A stretch of 64,000 nucleotides of DNA, from the NCBI GenBank assembly GCA_026214975.1, contig JAOBSW010000910.1, positions 1 to 64,000 of the forward strand. Reading direction: 5' to 3'. The notes under the pieces were generated by a model. The model saw only the letters and a program-made list of their open reading frames with translations, had not been told where the DNA came from and did no database searches. Positions within the stretch are counted from its first letter, which is position 1. Every line of letters starts with the position of its first letter. The DNA is from Gentiana macrophylla (Eukaryota > Streptophyta > Magnoliopsida > Gentianales > Gentianaceae). Positions 10,191 through 24,193 of this stretch are shown piece after piece. The translations under genes and the position numbers were made by a program.

Positions 10191-12057
10191 CTTATAACCT
10201 ACCTTTACGATTTTAGTGATGGATTCTCGGTGAATCCCACTTGGATAAATCGTTGAGTTTTTTCGGTGATGGCTTCTCGGTGAACCCACCTTAAACAAAA
10301 AACGAGATTACGCTTTGGGTGACAACTTAGAAATCGGAGAATCTTAGTACATGGGTTCGAAATGGTCTAACCATGGTCGGGCGAGTTCAACCGAGCTTCG
10401 CTTAATCGACTTCTCCACGTGTGATGTACGTTACTGCCAGCTCGACAAGACTTAGCATAGCCGATAAGCCTTCGGGCTAAACGGGGCTTCTCTTGCCGGA
10501 TTGGCCTGAATGTCACATATGTTCCAACGAATAAGACGGGCGAGGCTTGCCTACATAACCGACCCTGCTCGAGTACTTTGATTTATTGTTTCTTATTGTC
10601 AAAGCCAAAACCGTAATTAGTAAACCCACCACTTTTTCAAAATATTGAGTGGGAGCGGGAAAGCGCGACACCAACCCCACGGCCTCTACTATAAATGCAA
10701 GCATGTGAGAGAAGGGTGACGCCGAGCCGCTTTGATTCCGGCCCTCGGGTGGTGTTCTCCCCTATCAAAATTCAAGGCTTGGTTTCCGAAAGGATAGGAT
10801 TTCGGGTACTCGTTGAGTCACTGACCGACCCTGCGGCGGCATACTCGGGGCGTACTTTGAGATCTGATATAGTAGGTCACACTCTTTATGGATATTTTCG
10901 AAATATCTAGGCTAGAAAAGGAAGGTAATCAATGATTAAGGTCCGGGATGTCTGATTCCCGTGAGATGTTTGATTCTCGAAGATTAATCATTGAGAGAGA
11001 TTGTCTCAGTTTAATCGTCGCCTCTTTGACTGACTTCGCAAGCGCACCGAGGTGTGAGATTAAATCCTTGGAATGGTAGGATAGACTTTATAGTTTATTA
11101 TTCCTAAAATATAAATCTAGTAGTGAAAATTTATTTTTGAATTTAACTTTCTGTCATTTTATTTACAACTAGATCTCTAGGTTACTAAACTGTTAGTAAT
11201 AGGACTTCAATAAAAATGTGAAAGTAACAAGTACGTTGTAATTATCAATAAATGCGATTAACTTTTCGGAAGAAATTTTTCTCTTGAGCCTTTAAAAACT
11301 TAAGTGACATAATGCGGTGTGTGTCACGGGTGTCACTCGTGTTGAACGAGAGACGACCATACTTAGTTTACAAAAGATGACATAGGACTATCGATAAAAT
11401 TCATTTAGTGAATTTTAAAAGTGTAATTACACAACAAATTTCTAAATTGAAAATTGGAAAATCATATACATAAGGCGTTGCTAGTTAGGACGGTATTTGG
11501 AACCGATAAACTAGTGGGAGCCTTAGCCTTATGATTTGTTGTTTTTTCAATTATTAGAAATGTGTAATAGATCGCATGTAAGTTTCTCCATTTATTGGAA
11601 AAACAAGAATAAAGCGTTACTAGTTAGACAAGATTTGGAACCGATAAACTAGTAGGAGCTTAGTTCGAGATTTTATAATCGTTGAAACATCATGAACAAA
11701 GCATTTCTAGTTAGGCAAGATTTGGAACCGATAAACTAGTGGGAGCTTAGTTCGGGATTTTTCGATCTTTTGAAAATCATAAATACAAAGTGTTGCTCGT
11801 TAGACGGTATTTGGAACCGATAAACTAGTCGGAGCTTTGGTCTTATGATTTAACGATTAGAAAAATCGATAGTCCAAGCAAGTAACATCAACATCCACAG
11901 TTCAAGAGTAGTGTCTACTCACACGAATCGCTAGTTCAAGACTATTTCCATCTAAGGAAAGTCGAGAATGGGAAAGAATGTTTATACGTGTTAGTCATCT
12001 AGACTAAGTAGTTTTAAGGCTAAACCGGAAAATTAATAAATTGGAAATTAGAGGATA
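10191..12057. other. Spacer between palindrome arms, unit 1
   Basis: About 1.87 kb with no counterpart in the other arm and no recognised protein. It includes a GC-richer part (10330-10890) with a TATA-like CTATAAATGC at about 10691 and an inverted pair around 'ctcagtttaatc' near 11005, then an AT-rich part with the four-copy repeat at 11465-11850. The region 10230-11350 recurs inverted at 30533-31670, and the whole spacer recurs at 24194-26077. Its origin is unknown to me. Confidence 0.6.
11465..11850 (+). repeat. Four-copy tandem repeat, unit of about 80-140 bp
   Basis: The core 'gctagttagacggtatttgg', then 'aaccgataaactagtgggag', occurs near 11475, 11618, 11703 and 11795 with variable spacers. 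'ctagtt' and 'aactag' make each copy a possible hairpin, and each ends in the GTGGGAG-like motif found at Copia polypurine tracts. The array recurs at 25485-25870. Confidence 0.8.
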
Positions 12058-14736
12058 ATGAAAGTGATTTCGGATCATCGCATCCAATGTATCCTAGCAA
12101 TTTTCTCAAAGCTAAAGTTCTTTGGAAGAACTAGGTAGCTTTGCATTAAACGATAAATAAAATAGACAACGGGCGCTTCTTTCAGATTGACTAGTGGGAG
12201 TGATATAAGGAAATGAATCTCGGATTCAATTCTTGAGCATCACAGTAAAATTCATTTTCTGCTTTTGGATTCGTTGGAACGAACATATTCATTTTCAATA
12301 GGATAATTTGTTTGTCTTATTGACGATGAATGTAATAAATGTGTAGTACTAATCCAAGACTCGGACTTTTGTTTGATAAAGTCAGAACCACTAAGCATTG
12401 CTGAAAAGGTATTAGTAACGCGTCTTAAAACATATAAACGCAAATGGTTTTCGTATTTCGATAAACGCTTCTTTCTATTCTATTAATTAGTGCATATTCC
12501 CTAAAGACAAGATCTGAAGACTGGCTTAGGGTGATTCCTATCTCCTACCAAAGGAACACTGTCTCAAAGGAACAATGACTAAGTTTCCTTTCAATCAGAA
12601 AGGGTAATAGATTTAAAGAAGTAACATAGCTTGTTCATAACAACCTTCGAGGTCATATGAAAGGTACAAGCTAGTGGGAGCTTTTGAAGTAGTGACATCT
12701 TGTTTGACTACTATTCGAGACTCCGGTAAGTTTATCAAATATATTTGGAGGAAATCTCTGATTTCACCAGAGATAGAGTATTCCATACTCAGAAATAGGT
12801 TATTGCGTAGTCTTCGGGACTGATGCTCGGCCTACCTCCCAAAGTGAAATGTTTTCACCAAGGGATACACCACAAATTTGCCTTACATAGTTATTGATGT
12901 GCTACGACATTTCTTTGAACTCATTTAAGATATTGGTTGCAAAATAACGGTTGTATTGAAAACCCGTAAGTCTACCCGGAAGATGCCTACGCATTTGTGG
13001 ATAAGAAGTGAATTCGGTTCACCCCACTTCCGTAAATAGAGGCATTTAGCACCGAGTGCTTGCTTGAAGTAGGATCGGCAATTTTGCATAACGCTCAGTC
13101 GTGAAATATCTTAATGCATTGAGTAAAGGTTGGTTATTAAACTCGTAAAATCAGAGAATGACGTATAATATCACAAACTCGGTCCGATAGAGTCTATAAA
13201 TAACAACCTTAGATCTTGAAGTATTTGTACTCAAGATGTTACTAATCGATGTGTTCACCCACATCCAACACCGGCGATTGGTGATAACACTAATAAGAAC
13301 TACTAAACTAGATCAAGATATCAATCCACCCCGAACGCAGTGGGAGTATGGTTTGTCCATTACCCATTTGCAGACCTTACGGTCTATAGGGTAGATTGAT
13401 GACCTATAGTCCTTTGTGTGTCGTGGTAGATCCTCGATCATAAAGGTTGGTTTAAAAGCCATAACCCGTGAATGGAGTATGATACTCCAATTCGTTGAAA
13501 CTCTTGTAGAACCACCGAGTATCTCAGCCCAAAGGGGAGTAATTGGAACTACATGAAGAAGAGTAGAATGAATAGGAAAGTTTAACTTTCACAAGAAGTT
13601 TGAGTAATTTAGGGTGATTCCTAAAAGGTAGAGAGTTAACTGGACCGTGATCTCTCTCACCACTCGCCTTGCTTGATTTCGTCGAAAGCAAGAAATAGGG
13701 TGATTCAAGACTTCCTTGCCGAACAACGGAATCGAATTCATTCGTAATGAAGGGTTTTAGCTAAGAACAAATAATGGATTCGTTAAAACGCAGTAAAATA
13801 GGGGTGATTCCTAAGACTTTTTTGCAAGACTAACGGTATCTTAATTTATTCAGAAGAACCTTTGGCGGGATGCCCGCCATAGCTTATATCCTTCGGGATT
13901 AAAGCAAACCTCTAGGTCATACATTTTAATATGTGGACTTGACGTAATGTTGATAAGTCTTTTGGAGACTTGGCATCAATATTAGTAAAGTAGTATGTAG
14001 ATTAGTGTTTGTGAACGGTAACATGAAACAATTGGAAACAACATGGGTGTGTTATATGAAGTCAGAGTCTGACATGCCATCGGGATTCATTCTAAAAGGA
14101 GTTGATTCGCTCAAATCCGCGAGAATCGATCATTGGCAATCCCACCCATTCACCTGGCTAAGATATTCTTGCATTTATGCAACATTCAACGATGTAGTCT
14201 ACCCTACCTCTCAGAATGGTTATCTAAACTCGAGGATGAATACTACGAAATGGGATGTTTAGTGAATCCTCAAGTATCTTCGGGAGAATGAGGAATAATA
14301 TGCTAGTATATTCAGGTGCAAACTAGAATATAAGTGATGACACTAATTCTGACTTTAGGTCAGATTAAGGATGATCGTTAAGTCGATTTCGTCCTCAGTG
14401 TTAAATCAAAGGCATATTGAAATCATACCACCGGATTAGATGGAAAGGCGACGTTTCGATCCCAAAGATTGACTCAAGCCGACATCCTACCGATCGATCG
14501 TGTACCAGGTCACATGGTATTCGGATTCTGAGTATGCGCCGGGTCACTGACCTACCCTGCTGGCGGCACACTCCGGTCGTGCTTGGAAGGATGAATTACT
14601 AAGATGCGCTTGAGGGTGCTGATTTGAGGGATTCGCCTCACCTGTTTTGAGCAAGTGGGAGAATGTTGTAGATATAGATAAATAAGGGTGTGCTCTAAAA
14701 CAATTAATCCACTTGCCTTTCGTGCAAGTGGGAGAT
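12058..14736 (+). repeat. Right arm of large imperfect palindrome, unit 1
   Basis: Reverse complement of the left arm, roughly 75-80% alike by eye. At about 12382-12383 it joins 'gataaagtc' directly to 'agaaccactaag', the site where the left arm holds the nad5 insert. It ends in a polypurine tract and the second plus LTR, so it is the 3' end of a plus-strand element. No protein domain was recognised. Open frames here are not kept in the other arm. Confidence 0.8.
14722..14736 (+). other. Polypurine tract, plus strand
   Basis: GTGCAAGTGGGAGAT stands directly before TGTTAGG of the second plus LTR. It mirrors the minus-strand tract at 6812-6798. Unit 2 repeats it just before 28755. Confidence 0.8.
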
Positions 14737-16553
14737 TGTTAGGTGTAGTGCCGAAAGACAATTATATAATTGTTTTGGGATTAATTAATAATTCATCTTA
14801 TTATATGCATGTATGTTTATAATTAAGACACTCTTGAAAACCCTAAGTACCTCGTTTATGTAATCACATAACTCAGTGTATGGCTATACACATGAGGATT
14901 GAGTTAGTGAGATGTACTTAAAATTAACTTAGTCCGTAGCGTTTATTAATCTGAGTATGGGTCTCATGATTAATTTGCTATTAATGCGCCTGAGAACACT
15001 TTAGTGTGTGACAGTCTTATCCGGACTGTCGGTAATAGGGGTACCTAGTGGGGCATTTATATATGATGATAATCATATAAGGTTTTGGACCGATTTGATT
15101 TGAGTTCTCGATATAATTCCGTAATCGAGAAGTTTTATCGAATCACAAGATGATCATATATGGATTAATCTTAATCTCGAGGTGATCTGCTGCATTTAAC
15201 GCTTAGGCTAGGGTAGTGTTTGATGTGTTAGTAAGGATCACTGAAGTATGTGGTCCAACGCTCGTTGGCTCTATTCAGGATGAGTGAGTAGTCTGTGCTA
15301 TCACGTATATGGAATCCATTCCTTCCCTCGGAAGTGCATGACAGATTCACTTATTTGTTGACCCTAAAGCGATCGATCGGCCGAGTTCATATTATATTGA
15401 ATATGAACTAATTGATCACTAGGGGTTAATGGTAAATAAGGATAAGATGTTTCGAGAAGGGTTTACGGAAATATCCCGAATCGAAATGAGCGATCTATGG
15501 AGGATTTATCCGTATGTAATGATTATATCATGGGGCGCTTTCGACTCATAAATTGAGTGTAAGTTATCTATATTCGATAGAGTTGATTTCGGGTTTATGG
15601 TGGTGTAATCCCGGAATTAATAGGTTGGATATAATTATTTCTGTTTGACGAATAATTTTTATTCGATTTATTGTAGCTCATGAATATGGGTCCATTGGCC
15701 CCGACGCGCTCCTAATATAGCATAATTGGATTTCTCGTCGTTGCACCTCGATTATAATTAAATGGTTGGATTGGACTATTTAATTGGATATGTGGATTAA
15801 TTGTTTAGTTGGACTAAATAATTAAATACACGGAAAGACATTTTTCGTGGACTCGACCCGAATTGGTGTGTTGACCAATTTTGACCCAAATTGGTCAAAA
15901 AGAATAAAAAGGTGCGTGACCTTATTTGATTGAAAAGGTGCGCATGTTTGTTTTTATTATTTAATTATTGGGAAATTAGTTTTCTTGGATAATTATTTGA
16001 CATGTGATTAAATTATTTATGTGTTAAATAATTTAAGGAAAAGAATATCTTTATATGTCCTTATTTATTTTGGAATATCTTAGATATATCTTTTAGGAAA
16101 AGGATTACTATAATTGATTTTGTATTAATTATTAATCCTTGGAGGCTAAGTTTTTACTCTCCTATATAAAGAGAGTTCTCCAAGCCTTTTGACACACAAC
16201 ACAACACGCCATTATTAAAGAAAGAGGCTTAGAATTTTCGCCATCTTTCTTGAGTTGAGTTGGAATAATCTTGGGATTATTCGGTAGCATATCAAGCGAG
16301 GTCCGGCGGCGGGAAACACCATCCACCTGGTGTTGCTGGGAGACACACGTTGGAAGACTGTGGCTTCTCAAATACGTGTTCTTGGAGATCTATCGTTCTT
16401 GGCGTTAAGCACCATAAAAAGGTTGGCTCCTAAACCCCCTTGTAGATTTAGATCTTAAATTTATGTTCTTTGTTTTCGTTTAGATCTAGATCCGATACTT
16501 CCGCTGCGTAATCGGGTCAATCTATGATTGATCCGACGATATTACATCTAAAT
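14737..16553 (+). mobile_element. Plus-strand Copia LTR, copy B
   Basis: Same LTR as 731-2553 with scattered small differences. It is preceded by a polypurine tract, as a 3' LTR should be, but followed by the same gag junction as copy A, with CTAAAT in place of CTAACA at the end. This mixture of left and right contexts is what recombination between a left and a right LTR would leave. TATATAAA recurs near 16162-16169. Confidence 0.85.
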
Positions 16554-16769
16554 GATACATGTAGCATCGATCGTCGTAGCGGTGCTTGTTGTACTTCTCA
16601 ACAACATCTCGCGGCCGAACCTCGCGTGCTTTTCCGGTAGGGCCTCGCCCAAGACATAGCCAATCTTCTCGTGCCTCAAAACGATTTTGAGGTTTCTTTC
16701 CCAATCGAGAAAATTAGTTTCGTCAAGCTTGTTTTCGATGATAAAACGAAGGTTCAATTTGTTTGACAT
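16554..16769 (-). pseudogene. Copia gag N-terminal fragment, unit 2
   Basis: Starts MSNKLNLRF as in unit 1 and stays the same for about 50 codons. It then shifts frame inside the EKH region where unit 1 stays open. It ends at the LTR copy B junction. No C-terminal half exists beside it; the only one is at 1-730. This confirms that the gag fragment was carried along by duplication of the unit. Confidence 0.85.
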
Positions 16770-18632
16770 TTTCTACAACAATAAATAAAGATAGATTAAG
16801 TAAAAGCTCATGTATAAAAACCCTAAATTTGCACTTAAAAATTTTATAAGGTTTTACTCCCACTAGCCAACTATTCCCTATTGACTTTCAAGAATTTAAT
16901 TAATTCTTTAGTGGTGGGATCCCATCTAGTTACCTCGATTCCGGCGAGGGCCGATCAACCGAGATAATTTCGACGGTAGTACTCTTGCGGTCGCGATCGC
17001 ATGCGACTCCCGGTGGTTGACTAGTCAACTCTTTGACGCTTCACATCTCTATGTGATAGCCAACCCCTTGTCTCTAAAATCGACGGTCCTGACGAGGCCA
17101 ATCACCGCAAGATTCCGATCGAGTCAGAACTCCAATATTCATGAGATCTCGTAACGATCATATCTCAATAATAACGATATACCCGTGGTAGGTCAACTCC
17201 CGACGAGGGCGATCAGATTGGATCCGAACAAGGGCTCTTCACCGTCATTATAATATTGGGAGACAATTTTGGCTCGATTTTTGGCGTGGGAATAATTTTA
17301 ATTAATTCACTTAATTAATTTGGTTTAATTATGGTCTCATCTACTATGTGCATATTATTACTACGATATCATATAAAGTAAAACATACACAACATTCCGC
17401 GCATAAAATAACCGGTATGATCATGGACTTTTTCTAGAGTGCGGTTTGAATACAAACTGAGACGAAACCGCTGGTCACAAACTAAAGGTATCTCGCAACC
17501 GCCAATAGGATCTTTATTCTTTGTGACGCCAATGGGTTCTTTATCTCTCCTTGGTCTTCAACTTCTTGCTCCATTCTTGTTACATAATAAATAATTACAC
17601 CCGCCGCACACGGGGGAGCTCGAGGAATGGGATAAATGCAAAAAAGTAAACTAGGTCACGTTCTTCATAACGGCCTGACAATTTTTTTTTTCAAAAAACC
17701 AACATAAAGAAAACATTCCCATCTATCCTATTGGTCGAGTCCACGATCAATCGGGTCCATATAATCACATTATATCTACACATCTAATCCATACAATTTT
17801 ATCTTATGAAAAGATTAAATTCTAATTTTTAACTACTACTACTCATGCGTCTTTATTTTATCATGTCAAATAATTAAATAACTTTTAATTAATTATATGA
17901 CTTAATCGAAAATTAAAATTAACATTTAATTTTAAATCGATTTCAATTTTAATTAAATTTGAACTATTCAAAATATAAAATTAAAATTGTAAGGTCTCCT
18001 ATTTGTTTCCTTTCCAAAACTAAATTTAGCTTAGCTCGGCCACTTTCCAAAATCAAAATTTTGAAGTGGCTTCAGCCTATCTTTTACAAATCAAATATTT
18101 GAAAGCTACTTCAGCTATTCCAAATCAAATATTTGGAAAGGCCAAATTATTTTAGTTCAGGCTCAGCCACTTTCCAAAATCAAAATTTTGAAGTGCTTGC
18201 AAGCTAAGCCTTTACAAATCAAATATTTGAAAAGGGCTCAGCCTATTCCAAATCAAAATTTGGAAAGGCCAAATAATTTTAGTTTAGGCTCGCCACTTTC
18301 CAAAATCAAAATTTTGGAAGTGCGCAAGAGCCAGCGCTTTACAAATCAAATATTTGAAAGGGCCAGCCTATTCCAAATCAAATATTGGAAAGGCTAATAT
18401 GCTTATATATGGTTTCCCAAATGGTCCAAACTATTTGAACCATTGGTTGGCTATACGACACAACTAAACAAACGAGATATCTATGCACAATAAAATATCA
18501 CAAAACGAAAAAGGTTGATCTCCCCATTGGAAGAGGAGAGCCGACGGACAAGAGACCGAAGGCCACCGCCGCCGCCGCCCGCCCGCCGCCGCCGCGAGGA
18601 GGGGGCGCCGCTTGATCGGCCGACCCCATGAA

Positions 18633-18673
<41 letters not shown>

Positions 18674-18763
18674 TTTGTTTCTACGTTTCGTGATTTAAAT
18701 CTTGCATCTATCGATTAAATACTACGTATTTAATTTATGCTTATTGCTTAAGCACGAAACCTT
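16770..18763 (-). other. Untranslated leader, unit 2
   Basis: Second copy of the leader at 2773-4745, with the same repeats and microsatellites in order. No gene seen. Confidence 0.6.
18010..18400. repeat. Cluster of short palindromic repeats, unit 2
   Basis: Same alternating CCAAAATC, AAATATTTG and AATTTTGG motifs as at 4005-4390. Linkers differ from unit 1 mostly at CAG/CTG-containing bases. Confidence 0.8.
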
Positions 18764-18775
18764 TCTCTGATACCA
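18764..18775 (-). other. Primer binding site, unit 2
   Basis: The minus strand reads TGGTATCAGAGA, an uninterrupted match to the initiator Met tRNA type. It follows the LTR end by one base. Confidence 0.9.
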
Positions 18776-18776
18776 C

Positions 18777-20811
18777 TGTTAGGAAATCACTAGTTTAATG
18801 CAGCGGAAATTAAAATTTGATTTCCTTTTCTAGATCGTTCTTCGTTTAATGCAATAAACACGTTAAGTAGTTTGACGGTTATACCTTGGATGATCTACAA
18901 GATCGTCGCTTTGACCGCCAACGGAGAGTAGTTCAATGCGCAAGCCGCCCACGCGTCCGGCCTCTATCGCTAATCCACACGAACCCCTGCCGGAATCCTC
19001 CCAGGATTGCTATCGAGAAAAACTCCGTCGCTAGACCGGACCTTTTCTTCCTCACAAACTCACTATGGAGAGCTCTCTATTTTACACAAGAATTATGAAC
19101 TCTTGCAATTGTGTTGTACAAAAGAGCTTGACACCCACTTCCTTTTATAGAGGAGGTGGCGCCCCAATAGTAGTGTAGGAGAAGAAAACCTTTTTCTAAT
19201 AAAATAAGAAAAAACAACTAGATTGATTTATCTCTTTAATTATAATTTATTTTGTCAATATCATATATTGATTATAATTATCTTATTACCATAAATCTAT
19301 TTTTCAAAATCAATTAATATCTTGTATTAATATTATGGTAATCTTATTAATTAAAGTGCACAATCCAAGTGTATCTTGTACACTCAAAAGTGGCGCCCCA
19401 TATCCCAAAAGATTGACTTCCGGAATATTCTTTAATTAATCTAATTTATATATAATTAATATCTCGTATTTTATTTATTCATAATAAATAAATACCACCA
19501 TATTAATTTACCACTATAACCTTTATAGTCTAGAGATAAACTTTCCTTATTTGGTTATCAACTATAACCGCATTTTAATCCGACTCGATGTTCATATGTG
19601 TGTGACCCGATAGGCTTCGAATATGTTGGCATGAGACACAAAGTGCAATTTACTAAAATGCCCTTCATACCTAACGATCACGGGATAGCGTCTAGCAACA
19701 CACCGTGACCCCAATCATCGGAAGAGTCAAAAGCAATGACTACTACCTTTCATGTGAAGCGATTTACCGTGTAACTTACAATCCTATCGCTATAATAATA
19801 TCCATACGATCGTATCTCGAGTGTCAATACATTGACGATCGTATCTTATAATCTGGATATCATGCTCTCTCGGAATAACACATTTACTCCCACTTTGCAA
19901 AGATTCTCGAGAGCTAGACATTCCTTATAAGAAGGCCATTTCGGATATTCAATCCCAATCATAGGATACGCGATTCCCGGACGACCAATCATGTATACTC
20001 CGTGATGCTTCAATATCATACCCAATCACTACCGCATGATCGCCCGTGGTTAGGAGAAATCTCAATAGTGTCAAAGCATGACAATCCACACCGTGATGCC
20101 ATGAAGACTCCGGTCAAAAGGATAATTACACAACCGCCACATAGTGTGACACTTAATGTAAGTAAGTCGGCCTAACGACGCATTCTCTAATACACGTCCA
20201 CGCATAGTCCAAGTGTCTACACTTCGATAGACGAGATCTATCCCTATCTTCTAAAAGATAGAAGACATCCAATACGTGCTAGTCTCGATTATACTATCAA
20301 TGTCCCATTTGATAATATGTAAGACTAGAGACATTTAAGTACCAACCTTGTTATAGTGATTAGAGATCTCATCAACCATAATCACTATCATGGTTTCTCT
20401 ATCACAGATCGATACTAGGGACGTTACTATATATATACAACAAATAATATGAAGACAAACAATATATAATAACATAAGTGCTTTTATTAATCATAATAAA
20501 GTTATTACATGAACTAAATAGATCAGAATGACCCGACCGGTCGGATCCGGTCCGACCGATTGGGTTTAGGACACCTTTCCAACAAAGACCCATACTCTGA
20601 TTAAATTCACCACAGACTAAATAGTTTTAAGCATATCATCACTAACTCAATCCTCGTGTATATGCCATACACTGAGTTATGTGATTACATACCGATATAC
20701 TTAGGGTTTTCAGCAGTGTATTAATATAAGCATAAATGCAAATATTAAGATGAATTATAAATCTGTCAAAAACAATTACGAGAAATTGTCTTTCGGGCAC
20801 TACACCTAACA
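18777..20811 (-). mobile_element. Minus-strand Copia LTR, unit 2
   Basis: Second copy of the LTR at 4759-6797, 2035 bp, with the same ends, polypurine tract on one side and primer binding site on the other. Confidence 0.85.
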
Positions 20812-23800
20812 ATCTCCCACTTGCACTAAAGGCAAGTGATTAATTGTTTAGAGCATACCCTTATACACAACATTCTCCCACTTGCTCTATAAGCAAATGA
20901 GATATATCCCACAATTTGCATGCCGCCAAGTGCATCAAACCATTTAGATGTCAAAATACACTCCGAGTGTGCCACCGCAGGTCGGTCGATGACTCAGTGA
21001 GTATGCAACATCTAAATGCCATGCGACTTAGTATATCGATCCGTTAGTTGTCATTTCGAGGCGATCTTTAGGATCGAAACGTCGCCGGTCCATCCAATCG
21101 GTGGTACTCTCCCAATATGTTTTTTTGACCTCTAGTGACTTCGCAAATCCTTATCAGCTACCTCTCCACTATTTTCACAATGAAGTGGTATCGGCTTACC
21201 AGATTTGGAATTAAATATGGAAGGAAATCCTCAATCTGACTTAAAGTCGGAATCACACGAGTAAACACCGAGCCGAGATCGACTTAACGATCATCCTTAA
21301 TCGACTTAAAGTCGAACCGATTGTAATCATTTATATTCACGTTACGACCTGAATATACTAGCATATTATTCCTCGTTCTCCAAAGATACTTGAGAACATA
21401 CTAAACTTGCTATTTAATACTCGAATCCAAGATTCGATTAACTTGTAATTACCTGACTTTCTCTTATCAAAAGAGAGTCTATCCCATTTTCTATTCATCC
21501 TCGGGTTTAGAGAAGCATTCCGTGAGAGGTAGGGTAGGACTACTTCGTTGAATGTTGCATACCGATATGCAAAATCATCTTAACCATTAGGATAGATGGG
21601 ATTGCCGATCCACATATTCTCGGAATTTGACCGAATCAAATCTTTAGAATATAGTCCGATTCTTTCATAAAGAGAATCTTGGCATGTCGATTTCGACTTG
21701 AGATCACACACCCATGTTGTTTCCAATTGTTTCAATGTTACCATTCATAAACACTAATGTATATACTACTTTACCAATACTGACATCCAGTCTATGAAAG
21801 ACTTATCAATATTCTCGGTCAAGTCCACATACTTGAAATATGTGACTTTTAAATGACCTAGAGTTTTGCTTTGATCCTTAAAGGATATAAGCCTTGGTTC
21901 TGAATCAATTCGATTCCGTTTGATTGGCATGAAAGTCTGGGGAGTTATCCCCTATTTCTTGCTTTCTAACGAAATCATGCATTTATTCTTAGCTAAAACC
22001 ATTCGTTCGAATGAATTGATTCCGTTTGTTCGGCAAGAAAGTCTTAGGAATCACCCTATTTTCTCGCTTTTAACGGAATCAAACAAGACCGAGTGGTGAG
22101 AGAGTTCACGGTCCGGTTAACTCTCTACTTGTTAGGAATCACCCCCTAGACCACTCGACTTTGTACCGAAAGTTAAACTTTATATTCATTCGACTCTTAT
22201 AATGTAGATCCAATTACTCCCACTTGGCACGAGACACTCTGTGTGGTTCTACTAGAGTGTGAAGCAGAATCTGGAGTACCAAAACTCCATTCACGAGGTT
22301 ATGGCTTTTAAACCAACCTCTATTGATCGAGAATCCTATACTGACCCGCAGGAACCATAGGTTATCAATCACCCTCAGAAGCGCAAAGTCTTCAGAAAAC
22401 CACAATAGGTAATGGTTAAACCATACTCCCATTGCGTTCTTGGTGGATCGATATTCTGATCTAGTAGTAATTATCAGTGTTATCACCAACAACCAATGTT
22501 GGACGTGGTCTGATCTAATCAGTTAGTAACTACATTGAGTAACCGTACTCCAAAGTCCAAGGTTGGTATTCATAGACCCTTTCAGAAGGGGTTTTGACAG
22601 TATAACCGTCACTTTCGGATCTTAAGAATCTTATAACCTACCTTTACTCAACGTATAAGATATTGCATGAACAGTCATCATCTGAACGTGTATGCAAGTG
22701 CTAAATGCTAGTGCTAAATGCCTATATTGACGGAAGTGGGGTGAACCGAATTCACTCCTTTTCCACAAATTTGTAAGCATCTTCTAGGTAGACTTCTCGG
22801 TTTTACATGATAGTGTAAACCGTTATTTCGCAACCAATATCTTAAATGAGTTAATCAGTGTATTGTAGCACATTAATAACTATATGAGGCAAACTTATGG
22901 TGTTATCTCTCAGTGGATAAATTCCACTGGGAGGCAGGCCGAGTATCAGTCCCAAGACTATGCTATGGCCTATTACTGAGCATGGAATACTCTATCTCTG
23001 GTGAAATCAGAGATACCTCCAAATATTTTAGAAAATCTTACTGGCGTTTCGAGTAGTTGTCTGACGAGATGTCACTACTCAGAAGCTCCTTCTAACTTGT
23101 ATCTTTCACAAGACCCTGAAAGTCATTATGAACAAGCTATGTTACTTCTTTAAATCTATTACCCTTTCCCGATTGAAAAAAAGCTTAGTTATTGTTCCTT
23201 TTGAGACAGTGTTCCTTGACTGGGAGATAGGAATCACCCTAAGCCAGTCTTCAGATCTTGTCTTTAGGAAATATGCACTAATTAATAGAGTATGAAGAAG
23301 TGTTTATCTAAATACGGAAACCTTTTGCCTTTAATAGTTTAAGATGTGTTACATATACCTTTTCAGCATTTCTTAGTGGTTCTCTCTACATAGTTTACTA
23401 TGTTGGAATGTGAGAGGTGCGTACACCACTCGTAAAAAGTACATATGTTTTAATGATTTAGGGCTATAGAGTTTACTTGCTTCTCACTAACGGCAGAATC
23501 ATAAGGTTCATCACTCGACTCTAAACCAAATCTATAGGCTCGTTTATGTACAAATAACGGGGGTGGCAGACCGGTGACTCATTCCTTCGGTCGAGCGTTC
23601 TTCGGGCGTCGTTCACTCAATCACAGGTCGCTCTGTCATTGTCCGATTTTTGGTTTTCTGATCACACTCAAAATTATGTATCTACTTATCGTATTTTTGC
23701 CTCTGCTCAGTAGTGGAGTAACAGGTTTTTTCGGACGTTTTCTAGGATCAGAAGGAAGCGCTATAATGACCACTACGTGCGTTTCATTCTCTTCGATCTT

Positions 23801-24193
23801 ATCTTTGATTGCTTTTTATGAAGTCGCACTGGGAGCTAGTGCTTGCTATCTAAAAATTGCTCCATGGATCTCATCGACTTTATCAAAAGTCCGAGTCTTG
23901 GATTCGTGCTACAAATGTCATATTCACTTTCTATAAGACAAACAAATTATCGAATTGAAAGTGAATCCATTTGTTCCAAAGAATCTGAAAACAGAAAATA
24001 AATTTTCTGTGAAATTCAAGGATTGAATCCGAAATTCATTTCCTTATATCACTCCCACTATTCTAGCTGAAATAACTGCCCGTTGTCTACTATATTTATC
24101 GTTTAATGCTTAGCTACCTTGTTCTTCAAAAGAACTTAGATTTTGAGGAAATCGTTAAGGATGCATTGGTTAGTGATCCGAAATCACTTTCCT
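20812..24193 (-). repeat. Left palindrome arm, unit 2
   Basis: Copy of 6798-10190. It pairs as reverse complement with 26078-28754 and contains the second nad5 fragment. No protein of the element itself is recognisable. Confidence 0.8.
23384..23875 (+). pseudogene. nad5: Mitochondrial nad5 5' region and exon 1 fragment, unit 2
   Basis: The better preserved copy. From ATG at 23676 it reads [48 protein letters not shown] and [14 protein letters not shown] without a shift, then leaves nad5 at 23875. Plant nad5 exon 1 is about 230 bp, so this stops a few codons short of the exon end. About 290 bases of probable mitochondrial leader precede it. It lies on the plus strand, antisense to the minus-strand Copia arm. 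Both units carry it at the same site, so capture came before the 14 kb duplication. It is a nuclear mitochondrial insertion; nothing suggests it is translated. Confidence 0.92.

Noticed and set aside
11465..11850. CRISPR-like or tRNA-like repeats
   Set aside because: Four diverged tandem copies. No tRNA fold or spacer logic.
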